This document shows positions 22,428 to 33,300 of a stretch of 64,000 nt of DNA, piece after piece. The stretch is from positions 52,210,339 to 52,274,338 of the forward strand of contig NC_133771.1 of the NCBI RefSeq assembly GCF_003597395.2, written 5' to 3'. Under the pieces are notes generated by a model. That model was not told where the DNA came from and ran no database searches. It saw only the letters and a program-made list of their open reading frames with translations. How positions within the stretch are numbered: position 1 is the first letter of the stretch; every line of letters starts with the position of its first letter. The position numbers and the translations under genes are program-made. The DNA comes from Chelonoidis abingdonii (Eukaryota > Chordata > Testudines > Testudinidae).

Positions 22428-22679
22428 GGTCACTGTTCCTTTTTCTGATTTCCCCTCCTGCATTGTTAGTCTTAGAATAGCCTGCGCTGTGAAATTTTAC
22501 TTTGAATTATATCAATTATAAGTTAAATAATATGGAAGCTCTCTCTGTGTTATAGTCCTGGGTTCCTTACCCTTTCATCTGCTCTGATAAATTAACATTT
22601 TTGTTAGGGGCGGGGGAAAATTTTCTTGAAGCCTTTTATAGGGACCAAATGCTATCTAGGACTCTGAAATAATCTTAAC

Positions 22680-23519
22680 GTGGCCTACAGAGTGCAATCT
22701 TTCATTCTGGATTTCTCATTCCACAAGTTGAACTGCTCCTTACTACTGTCCAAGCTTTATGAGCCATGGGAGCAAGGGGCAGGCTGGGGTAGATGCAACC
22801 ATGTGGTAATGTCGGCTGGGAGAACAGCCTGAGGCAGAAGCCTCCAGCTCGCATGATATTCCAGGTAGGACTGAATCTCCATGAGATGAAATTTAAAGAA
22901 GAGAATGACCTGGAGTCACTCCCATTCGGTGCTCTAAGAGAAGGATAGCCGTGTCTGTCCAGGCACCCCTGATCGACCTCACCGAGGTCTGCCAGCTGAG
23001 TGGGGCTGAGCAGAACTCCGGCTGGCAGGAGCCGGCGGATGGAGCCCCCAGACTGGCAGCGGGCTGAGCCACTCAGCCCGCTACCAGTCTGGAGCACCAT
23101 CTGTCGGCCCCACTCAGCCTGCTGCCTGCCTGGGGTTCCGATCATCCAGGCAGGCAGTGGGCTGAGCAGGTCCGGTGGACGGGACCCTGGAAAAAAGGTG
23201 TGAAATGATTGTCTGCTGTTGCTTTCATGGAAGGAGGGGGGCCTGACAACATGTACCCAAAATTGCGACAAAGTTTTTGCCCCATCAGGCATTGGGAGCT
23301 TAATCCAGAATTCCAGTGGGCAGCGGAGACTGAGGGAACTGTGGGATAGCTACCCACAGTGCACCACTCTGTAAGTCAATGCTAGTCGTGGTACTGAGGA
23401 TGCACTCTGCTGACTTAATGCGCTTAGTGTGGACATACACAATAGACTGTATAAAATCTAATTCTAAAAAGTGGACTTCTATAAAATCAACCTCATTTCA
23501 TAGCGTAGACATACCCTAA
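22680..23519 (-). mobile_element. PIF/Harbinger-like element with transposase remnant
   Basis: The right end reads GCGTAGACATACCCTAA (ending about 23519), the complement of a typical Harbinger MITE terminus. Inside, 'ctgtgggatagctacccacagtgca' (23339-23363), 'gggagcttaatccagaattcc' and 'cccatcaggca' are shared with the element at 40643-41732. Near 22700-22790 the minus strand encodes PLLPWLIK and, after a frameshift, LDSSKEQFN, resembling the PIF/Harbinger transposase block 'YPLxPWLMxPY...xxFNxxLSxxR'. The GC-rich middle gives open frames up to 196 codons without domain matches. Confidence 0.65.
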
Positions 23520-24168
23520 GAGTGCTAACAAGGGTCAGAATGGAATTTGAAGAAACTTGATCAGGTGTTTCCCCCATTTCTCCTTTTTTCTTTGTTTGCT
23601 TTTTAAACAAAGAAAAAAGAAACGCACTGAAAATACTTTAGCCAGTGTTGTAATAATGTTTTAGAGCAGATTACTAGTATTCATGAGACCATCTGCATGT
23701 CTTAGAATCATAGGACAAGTACCAGCTATCTTGCTATATATGTACTACAAGTTTTCACATTCTATCTGTATGTGCCAAAGGACCTTGAAGCAGAGATTGA
23801 ATTTCTCTTGCAAGGATTGTGATTGAGATGACACTCTTATATAAAAAGAAACTTGCTCCAAAGCACTGATTGTTTATCAACAGGAATGTTACATCTTTTA
23901 TTATGAGCAAGAATATGCTTTATTTCTACCTATGTACATACATGGCCCCACATGATTTTTATTCTCACAACCATCCCTTTGAGGTAATGTACAGCGATGA
24001 ATTGATTCGCCCAAGGTCTCACAGGAAGTCTGTGACCGGGCAAGATCCTCTAATGATGTAAACTGTTGATTTACACCATCTAAAGATCTGCCCCCTAGAT
24101 CTCCTTAGACTGAGCAAGTAATTTAATTACAAGGACTGGGATTTTTCAAAGGAGGCTGAGGGTAGGCC
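23520..24168. other. No recognised feature
   Basis: Non-coding; nothing recognised. Confidence 0.35.
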
Positions 24169-24390
24169 TACACAGCAATTACACATCGGTGGCTGGCCCA
24201 CGCCAGCTGACTTGGCCTTGGGCTAAGGGGCTGTTTAACTGTAGTGTAGACATTTGGGCTCAGGCTACAGCCCGGACTTCAGCCAAAGCCCAAATGTCTT
24301 CACTGCAATTATACAGCCCCTGAGCCTGTGCTCAAGCCTGAGCCAGATGGCACAGGTCAGCCCCAGGTTTCTAACTGCAGCATAGACATA
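24169..24390. mobile_element. MITE with GGTAGGCCTACAC ends
   Basis: Starts GGGTAGGCCTACACAGCAAT and ends CTGCAGCATAGACATAC, imperfect inverted repeats of the same general type as 13915-14201. Internal inverted segments ('cccaaatgtct'/'gacatttggg') give a palindromic structure. No coding capacity. Confidence 0.6.
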
Positions 24391-24486
24391 CGCAGCTATA
24401 GAGAGCTAGAAGACCAATTCCCACTGAACTGAAGGGAGTTCCCTTAAAAACTTTTGAAAATCCCAGTCATGAGCATTATCCTTCTC

Positions 24487-24796
24487 CAGGATTGGCAACT
24501 TTTGGCACACGGCCCACCAGGGTAAGCCCCCTGGTGGGCCAGGCCAGTTTGTTTACCTGCTGCGTCCGCAGGTTCAGCCAATCACGGCTCCCACTGGCCG
24601 CGGTTCGCCGCTCCAGGCCAATGGGGGCTGTGGGAATTGGCGTGGGTTGAGGGATGTGCTGGCCACCACTTCCCACTGCCCTATTGGCCTGGAGCCATGA
24701 TCAGCCGAACCTGTGGATGCAGCAGGTAAACAAAGCGGCCCAGCCTGCCAGAGGGCTTACCCTGGTGAGCCGCATGCCGAAGGTTTCTGATCCCTG
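24487..24796. mobile_element. Palindromic hAT-like MITE, copy 1
   Basis: 310-bp element of the 'GGCAACCTTTGGCAC' family: left end CAGGATTGGCAACTTTTGGC, right end complementary and finishing GATCCCTG. Most of the left half is complementary to the right half ('aggttcagccaatc', 'cctgctgcgtccgcagg'). Relatives are at 26821-27155, 43572-43904 (different ends, same core) and 61145-61307 (short). Target duplications are not recognisable here. Confidence 0.75.
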
Positions 24797-26730
24797 ATGT
24801 AGAACAAAGCAACATTTCCTTTTTAACTATAAATCACTAACTCACATTTAGTCAATCAGATTAGGGGACTAGGAGATTGAATTCAAATGCCTCATGAAGA
24901 GGAATGGATGCTAGTAAGGACAGGTTTTCTTATGTCACTGGTTTCTGGGGAGTTCCTTAAATCACAGCACTGAGCATTGATGGTGAGGTACATATACTCC
25001 GAGCTTTACTGCTCACTGTAGTTACATAGTACAGATTAACTTCCAAAATCCTGTTCTGGTAAACAGTGAGTTCAGTAGAAATGGATTCTCTGGAGGAAGT
25101 CTTACCTTTGATTATTCAAAATGGTGGTCAAGAATCTAAAAGGGATTAAGATTATATTGGTTTTAAATCTACCAGTATTTGCTCCTGTCACACATTTAAA
25201 TGACTCTTTGCCATCACTCAAAGAGAAAGCAGTTATGTAGTGAGTACAAATGTAGGTTACATGACATCAAGCTTCTGCCTGCCTTTTCCCTCTTCCCTAG
25301 TAACCTACTCTGAGGTACTGAGCAGGGAACAAGGATGTAGGGGTGCATACTTATTCTGCGTCCAAAAATAGCAGGAAGTGGTTTGGTGCACAGTCAACTG
25401 CAATAGACCGACATCTCTTGCTTACCAACTTTCTACTGCTCAGGTCCACTCCACCTGCAAGGCCTGGATCCAAAGGATACAGGGATCCTGCCTGAATCCT
25501 GCCCTGATTTTTCTATTGTTGACTGCATGGGGCAGGAATATTTTATTTGCAATATATGTTTTGTTTTAATATCAACCTTCTTTTTATAGTCAATTTATGT
25601 GGCACTCAAAAGTTTTATATTTAGAGAGTTTCTTCATAGTTGGGTCATTAAGGTTTAGGAAAGCCACTTAGCTTCAATATGAACCATAAAATGGAACTAC
25701 TCATGAGACACTCTGTAATACAGATGACATGCTGGAGCAGGCAGAAACACCTTGCCTACAGATATAGCAAAACGTTGGTGCTATGCTACCGGCTGAATAT
25801 TACACTACTTTAGAAGTGATTTTAAAGATTTAAGTTAAAAACTACTGGCTTCTCGAAAAACAGAGCATATGAGTCTCCAGTACTTCAGAAAACTCTGTGA
25901 TATACAGCATAATCCAATGCCCATTGAGGTCAACAGGAAAATTCCCAATCGACTTCAAGTAATTAGGCCCTAAATCCAATTGTACTGGCCACTGGTCTCA
26001 TCCGTTATCACAAGATTTTATGAGGCCTTTGCTACAGCTAGACAGATCCCTGAGCTATATCACCATTTGTGTGTATACCAACAAAATTACAGGGAGAAAT
26101 GATTGCTAAACTATTAGAATATTTTGCATATAACAACTCACATCAATATATGTAATGGATTTCCCTTTAGCAAGTGGGACAAACTGATATCAGCCTCAAC
26201 AGTGCAATATTGCACAGCAGAAGTATATGCACACTTTCCTCTTCTCTCTCAATATATCTACAGTTTATTAAATAAACAACAACAAATAGGTTACCTGCTG
26301 ACCCTAGCCTCTTCCTCTGTTCACTGAATATTTGCAATCAGATTGTAATTTATTTAAATGTGTTCATTATTCAAAATTGTCAGTATTTTGAAGTTTTTTT
26401 TTACTCCAAGGGTTGAATGAAAAAGGTTCTCTGTGAATATCAATATTTCTTGGTTAATATGTGTTGATCATTTGTGATTAGTCACATAAATCACATGATT
26501 TCTTTCCCATAATTAGCTGAAGGTCTAAATACTTCCAGGCCAAATATTTTAACAAGTGAATTCAAAATTTAGAGTCAGGATATACTGAGCATGTGATTTT
26601 GAAGTTCACTTTCCTTGATCATTTGTGCCAATAAAATCCAGTTGCATTAATGTTTGCAAGAATATTTATGATAATTTTTTTTTACTTACCCATTGTTAAC
26701 AATTGATATTGCTTTCAGTGATTTCTCTTA
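24797..26730. other. No recognised feature
   Basis: Non-coding A/T-rich DNA without a recognised repeat or exon. Confidence 0.4.
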
Positions 26731-26820
26731 GAATCATAGAATGGTAGGACTGGAAGGGACCTCAAGAGGTCTTCTAGTACAGTCCCCTGAACTCAAGGCA
26801 AGACTAAGTATTATCTAGAC

Positions 26821-27155
26821 CAGAGATTGGCAACCTTTGGCACACAGCTCACCAGGGTAAGTACCCTGGCGGGCCAGGCCAGTTTGTTTATCTGCTGTAT
26901 CTGCAGGTTCAGCCAATCGCAGCTCTCACTGGCTGTGGTTCGGCACTCCAGGCTAATGGGGATGGTGGGAAGCAGCGCGGGCCGAAGGATGTGCTGCCCG
27001 CCGCTTCCCGCTGCCCCCATTGGCCTAGAGCAGAGAACCGTGGCCCATGGGAGCCGCGATCGGCCAAACCTGTGGATGTGGCAGGTAAACAAACCGGCCT
27101 GGCCCACCAGGGTGCTTACCCTGGTGAGCCATATGCCAAAGGTTGCCGATCCCTG
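26821..27155. mobile_element. Palindromic hAT-like MITE, copy 2
   Basis: 335-bp element with ends CAGAGATTGGCAACCTTTGG and the complement finishing GGTTGCCGATCCCTG. A perfect 8-bp duplication atctagac flanks it (26813-26820, 27156-27163). The two halves are extensively complementary, so a transcript would fold into one long hairpin. Open frames of about 100 codons run on both strands because of its palindromic GC-rich nature. Confidence 0.92.
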
Positions 27156-28329
27156 ATCTAGACCATCCCTGACAGGTGTTTGTCTAACCTGCTCTAAAAA
27201 ATCACCAATGAGGGAGATTCCACAACCTCCCTAAGCAATTTATTCCATTGCTTGACCGCCCTGACAGTTGGAAAGTTTTTCCTAATGTCCAACCTAAACC
27301 ACTTTTGCTGCTATATAAGCCCATTGCTTCTTGTCCTGTCCTCAGAGTTTAAAGAGAATAAATTTTCTCCCTGCTCCTTGTAACAACCTTTTATGTACTT
27401 GAAAACTTATGTCCCTGCTCAGTCTTCTCTTCTCCAACCTAAACAAACCTATTTTTTTTCAATCTTCCCTCAAGTAATGTTTTCTAGATCTTTAAATCAT
27501 TTTTGTTGCTTTTCTCTGGACTTCCTCCAATTTGTTCAAATCTTTCCTGAAATGTGGTGCCCAGAACTGGACATAACACTCCAGCTGAGACCTAATCAGC
27601 ATGTAATAGAGTGGAAGAATTACTTCTCATGTCTTGCTTACAACACTTCTGCTAATACATCCGAGAATGTCGCTTTTATTTTTACAGCAGTACTAAATTG
27701 TTGACTCATAGTGTTTGTGATCCACTAGAACTCCCAAATCCTCTTCTGCCGTACATCTTCCAAGGCCATTTCCCATTTTGTATGTATGAAACTGATTGTT
27801 CCTTCCTAAGTGGAGCACTTTGTATTTGTCCTTGTTGAATTGCATCCTATTTACTTCAGACCATTTCTACAGTTTGTCCAGATCATTTTGAATTTTAACC
27901 CTATCCTCCAAACCACTTGCAAGCCCCCCCATCAGCTTGATACCATCTGCAGACTTTATAAGTATAGTCTATATGCCATCAATTACATCACTGATGAAGA
28001 TAATAAACACACCCAGATTTATCCCTGCAAGACCCTACTTGATATGTCCCATCCTTCTTGATTGTGAATCACTGATAACAACTCTCTGAGAATGATTTTC
28101 CAATTAGTTATGCACCCACCATCTGGTTGTATTGCCCTAATTTGTTTATGAGAAGGTCATGCAAACAGTATCAAAAGTCTTACTAAAGTCAAGATATACC
28201 ACATCTACTGCTTCCCCCCATCCACAAGGGTTGTTACCCTGACAAAGAAAGGTGTTACGTTAGTTTGACATGATTTGTTCTTGACAAATCTGTGCTGACT
28301 GTTACTCATCACCTTATTATCTTCTAGGT

Positions 28330-29097
28330 CAGTGGTTTTCAAATTTTTTCTCTGGTGACCCAGTTGAAAATTGTTGATGCCTGTAACCCCACAGAGCTGG
28401 GGATGAGGGGTTTGGGATGTGGGAAGGGGCTCAGGGTTAAGGAAGAGGGTTGGGATGTGGGGGTGAGGGCCGTGGGGTAGGGCCAGGAATGAGGGGTTCA
28501 GGGTGTGGGAAGGGGCTCTGGGCTGGGGCAGGGGGTTGGAGTGTGGGAAGAAAGTCAGGTCTCTGGGCTGAGGATGCAGGTTCTGGGGTGGGAACAGGGA
28601 TGAGGGGTTTGGGGTGCAGGAGGGGCTCCGGGTTTGTGGGTCTCAGGGCTGGGACAGGATACTGGGATGCAGGCTTACCTCTGATGGCTCCCGGTCAGCG
28701 GCACAGCCATGGCGCAGAGGCAGGCTTCCTACCTGTCCTGGCACCATGGACAGTGCTATACCCTGGAAGTGGCCAGCAGCAGGTCCAGCTCCTATGCGGA
28801 GACAAACAAGTGGCTCCAGGTGGCTCTCACTTGCAGGCACCACCCCACCCCCCCAAGTCCCATTGGTTGGTTCCTGGACAATGGGAGTGTGGAGCCAGTG
28901 CTTGGGGCAGAGGCAGTACACGGAGCCCTGTGGCCCCCCTGCCTAGGAGCCAGACCTGCTGCTGGCCGCTTCCGGGGCACAGCATGATGTCAGAACAGGT
29001 AGGGTCACTAGGGTCCCCGAGTGCTGAGCAAGACAACCCAGTGCCTTGCATTCCATGACTCAGTACTGGGTCGCAACCCAAAGTTTGAAAAACACTG
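28330..29097. mobile_element. hAT-like non-autonomous transposon with internal minisatellite
   Basis: 768-bp element starting CAGTGGTTTTCAAATTTTTT and ending AAGTTTGAAAAACACTG. A perfect 8-bp duplication ttctaggt flanks it (28322-28329 and 29098-29105). Positions 28390-28670 hold a degenerate G-rich tandem array built on 'gatgaggggtttgggatgtgggaaggggctc'-like units (shown only by its recurring parts 'gaggggttt', 'gtgggaaggggctc'). A 202-codon open frame at 28450-29058 is low-complexity and not considered a gene. Confidence 0.92.
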
Positions 29098-29730
29098 TTC
29101 TAGGTGTCTCCAAGTTGATTGCTTAAGTGTTTGCTCCATTATCTTTCTTCGTACTGAAATTAATCTTACTAGTCTCTTATTCCCCAGGTTGTCATTTTTC
29201 CCCTTTTTATAGCTTGGCACTATATTTGCACTTTTCCAGTCCTCTGGAATTTCTTCTGTCTCCCATGACTTTTTGAAGAAAATCGCTAATGGCTCAGATA
29301 TCTCCTCAGTCAAGCCCTAGTGACTTGAAGACATCTAATTTGTCGAAGTAATTTTTAACTTGTTCTTTCCCTATTTTAGCCTCTGATCCTAAATCATTTT
29401 CACTGGCATTCATTAAGCTAGATGTCCAATTGCTACTAAACTTTTTGGTGAAAACTGAAACAAAAGAGTCATTTAGCACTTCTGCCATTTCCACATTTTC
29501 TATTATTATTACCCCCACACACATACTGAGCAACTGACCTGCTCTGTCCTTGATATTCCCCTTGCTGCTAATGTATTCGTAGAATGTTTTTTTGTTACCC
29601 TTTATTTCTCTAGCTTTCCCTTAATTTTTATTCATATTTTTACAAAACCATAAAACTCAAGAAGCAACAAAAAAGTGGAGAAATAAAGGTCTGTTCCTAA
29701 CAACAACTTTACAGTTTAAGGAAATGAAAT

Positions 29731-29841
29731 TAAAACAACAAGGAGTCCAGTGGCACCTTAAAGTTTTATTTGGGCATATTTATTTGGACTCCTCCTTGTT
29801 TTTGTGGATACAGCCTGACACGTCTACCCCTCTGGTACCTG
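29731..29841. repeat. Penelope-like tail fragment
   Basis: Contains 'gtccagtggcaccttaaag' and, further on, 'tggatacagcctgacacg' and 'ctacccctctggtacc', sequences shared with 42118-42322, 44590-44656 and 63845-63965. The segment has inverted 'aacaaggagtcc'/'ggactcctccttgtt' arms. Assignment to Penelope-like retroelements is by recalled resemblance. Confidence 0.55.
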
Positions 29842-29989
29842 AAATTAAAATATACTTCTAAAGAGAGATTGCTAACTCAGCTGTATTTACAAATCTATAC
29901 TTTAAGCAAAACAAAGTGAGAAAACACAATGACTGTGGAAAAGAGAAAATCACAGAACAGGGGTAGTCAATAGGCAGACGCATGCCAAA

Positions 29990-30301
29990 TTCAGACTGCC
30001 AGACGCTTTTGAAGGGATTGCAAAATCTTTTTATTTAGCTATGCTTACGTTGCCTGTCGTTGCCTTTGACAGCCTGAGCGGCCAGCTCAGGCTGTCAAAG
30101 GCAACAACAAGGATGTGAGCCTAGGCTGATCCACAATGCGCCCCACACTGTCAGTTAAATCAGTGGAAGCATTTGTGGTGAGGACGCACATTGTCGACAG
30201 AGGGAGCATAATGCGGACATGAAAAACTGCAGAAATTACTGCAGTGGCTGTGCGTTGACCTAATTTAGGTTGACTTAATTTTGTAGAGTATACTTGCCCT
30301 T
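29990..30301 (-). mobile_element. Harbinger-type MITE fragment with perfect hairpin
   Basis: The right end 'tagagtatacttgccctta' is the complement of a 'taagggcaagtatactcta' MITE terminus of the kind seen in this window. 'ggttgacttaatttt' and 'gacctaatttaggt' lie next to it. The left end is not defined. Inside lies an uninterrupted 21-bp inverted repeat (30059-30105). Confidence 0.5.
30059..30105. repeat. Perfect 21-bp inverted repeat, 5-nt loop
   Basis: Arms 30059-30079 and 30085-30105 are exact reverse complements, separated by GGCCA. The left arm is preceded by a partial direct repeat 'gttgcctgtc' (30050-30058 region). No miRNA family is recognised; it lies inside MITE-like sequence. Confidence 0.9.
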
Positions 30302-33300
30302 ACTAGTATTGTTATTGCAGTGGAGAAAATGTTTCTCTGGAGTCTGGACCTTGACTATACCTTGACCAAGAAATTTGGACCTTGATAAAAAATAGACTAT
30401 CCCTGTCATACACTACATTTCCATATAGGTAACCCTGAGAATGAAGGAGACTAACAGTCAGTGGATGTGGTTAGTATGTACCATACCCTCGCCAGTTCTG
30501 ATTCACTTTAGACAACATCTAAACCCATTTCAAGGCTATTGAAAATAGTGCAAAGATTAAGAACTAAAGACTGTGCTGAAGTAGCTGAAAACATGTTAGA
30601 GTCAGAACAAAAGGAAAAGTCATAGCAGGAAAATAACAAAATGCCAGTATAAGATACAAAGGGACCAAATTCTCATCTGCCTCTAGAACTTGGATATGGT
30701 GATGTGGGAAGCCATCAGGGAGCTGGTTGCAACCCCTTGATCCTGTGTCTTGGCATAAGCTAGAACTGCTGAAAAGCAGCTGTAACTCATGCCACTGACA
30801 CAAGGTGACCTTACAACACTGGAGAACTGGGTATAGGGGGGATCCACTCTGCCATTCTGCCAACATGTACCTGCTTTCCTTTCTCCCAAGTGTAGGGGAC
30901 AGCTGGCACAATCAGCACAAAGTGGACGTAGTGAACCAGAGAATACAGTCAAGACACCTTACCCTTCTGTTTCAGTTTCCCTATCACTAAGATGGTGATA
31001 ATGAATAGTTAATTAGGAACTGAATATAATTGCTTTGAATTTTAAAAGCACTCTAAGTGCCTTTATTATTAATAATTTTGTGGGAACTTTAGAAGCTATC
31101 TTTATCTTTATCTTACCCTGTTTTGAAGGGTTTCCATGTGAAATGTTGTTATACTGTAATTACTCCAATTCTTTTTTGGTCATTTATTCCACATTCCTGG
31201 ATTTTGAGCCATGATGACTAATCTCCCACTATCTTTTTTAAGACATCTGCATATACTGAAAACAAATACTGGGCTTTAAAGACATTTTTCCTATGGAGTG
31301 GTAAGCAGCACTCTGCACTGAATGCCACCTCCAAGTGACTGTATATAGAGGCAGCAAACTTTCCTTGTGACTTTTCTGAGAAGAGAATAAAGCATGTCCT
31401 TGTCCTACATTGTCAGTCCTTTCAAAATGAGAGAGGCAATACCCCGCCAACTCTGAAGGATTCTTCTGGCTGATTTAAAACATTGTTTTCTTAGAAAATC
31501 CAAGAAGTCCTGTAATATTCTGTTCCTTAATGCCAGCTTGGCAAATGCATATGGCACATCAGGCTGCAATTTTTTGCCTGAGTGGTAGAATCTGACTGTT
31601 CAGTCACGGGTCATTTCGAAAGTCTATAGCTTCACTTCTAGTTTTCTGTAGCATGTTTCCCTAGTATATCCAGAAGAGTTTTAACAGTATGGCAAAATTT
31701 CAGCAATTACTAAACAACTAAGGCTTCTTATGTTACTTTGCTTCTTAGAAGTCAGCATACACCTGGTAATGATTCCAAGAACCCAGCACTGCCACAAACC
31801 CATTATTCCACTTGAAACAGCAGGCACCGATGGCAAATGTTCCACAGAAGAATTTTCATCCACAAAGTCTTGGAATCATGCCCTCAAACAGTGAGTCAGA
31901 TGACATATTTGGAGTTAGTTCATTCCCCTGCTTGAAAGTCTTCTTCCCTAAGGGAAACAAACAGAAGTTTGGGAATTATATGTGCAGTCAGAGGTGGACT
32001 GACTGGATAACAGTCCAGGATGCTATGCTATAAGCACAGACCCAGCAGATGTGTTTCTCCTCTAGTGCAGATTTACACATGAACTCAAACCCACCAGCCC
32101 AACTCAACTGTCTCAACAATGCAAGATTCTCCCTTTGGCCTCTTCACTCATCTGGTAAATGGCTGGTGCTTTTGACTAACTGTACACAGGTACAATTTAA
32201 AAAGTGCTCAGCTAAGCAAATCGTCAGGCCACTTACCAGACTGACTGGGGAGCTTTCAGCATCTGAAGCACTGTGGGCTAGACAGACCCTATTTGTAGTT
32301 CAACTTTCAGAATGCATTGTAAACTATTAGCGCTGTACTAACTTTAGTGAAGTTAAAATCTCAAACTTAATATTATATTAAAAGAACTCTTGCGTATAAT
32401 ATTTTTAAAGGAAACAAGCGTGACCCTATTTGCCTGAGTAACACCTGAAAGACAGAAAGAAATGGAAGTTTCCACAGGTGATAGAATTATGGCTAGACCA
32501 GAGTCTGCTCTCAAGGGCATCAGTCTAAATCTGGAGCAATTCTACTGAAGTGAAAAGAAATACCCAGATTTAGACTGGTCTCACTAAGATTAGACCTTGG
32601 CCCATAACATGATATATTAAAACATTTGTGCTCCTAAAGACTTTTTTCTCACTGTGCATCTCTCATCCAACTTTTGACCAGTCCCAAGTTTGCTTTTCTC
32701 AAAAATAATCAGACTTTCTAAAACCTTTTATTTTGGCGGGGGACAAGTTGGAAGAAATCACATGAGATATTTCAATCCCCAAAATAACTGAAACCATTAA
32801 GAACAAATGAAAATAGCGCTTTATAAATTCCACCTCCACTTTAAGTACAGGATTGCTGTCCTTGAGACTATAATTATATGTGGAGAACACAAAGCTCTCC
32901 TTGTGCTCAACTTCCAGTTTATAAACACTGTGGTGTTCTGTTCAAAGCAGGTAAAAGACCATAAAGCTAACAGGATGGCACTGGTGATAAGAACTATCCT
33001 GCTTGATTTATGGGCTGTAATTATAATTTATGTGGCAGTAGCATTCAAAATATATGCTTTACATGTAAACTTTGTCTTTTTCCACTTGTCCAGGATTTTG
33101 TGGTCATGATTTGTTAACCATTAATGTAAAACTAGAATCAGATTAAGGTATATTCAGCCCCGAACCCTTGAGATTTCAAAAGAATCTTGTTTCGCTTTCC
33201 CTTAAAGTGGCATTTAGGTTTTTACAGGGAAAATTCTTTCTGATCTGTACATTGGTACCTAGTGGGCAGTGGAAGATGTGGAACTTTCCCCACACCTATG

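Larger units (their letters stand above)
26731..29640 (-). mobile_element. CR1 LINE with RT remnant, twice interrupted
   Basis: The right-to-left order is CR1 ORF2 then 3' untranslated region, ending with the tail whose complement is 'agaatcatagaatggtagga' at 26731. Minus-strand translation at 29106-29533 shows MTEEISEPLAIFFKKSWETE and IPEDWKSANIVPSYKKGK, the CR1 RT region in which 'VPEDWRxAxVxPIxKKGxK' is diagnostic, and upstream AEVLNDSFVSVFT. Two hAT elements (26821-27155, 28330-29097) split it, each with perfect 8-bp duplications. Frameshifts prevent function, and the 5' part is missing. Confidence 0.9.

Noticed and set aside
28450..29058. 202-codon plus-strand frame, glycine-rich at its start
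   Set aside because: It lies wholly inside a hAT element with a G-rich tandem array; no domain and no start context.
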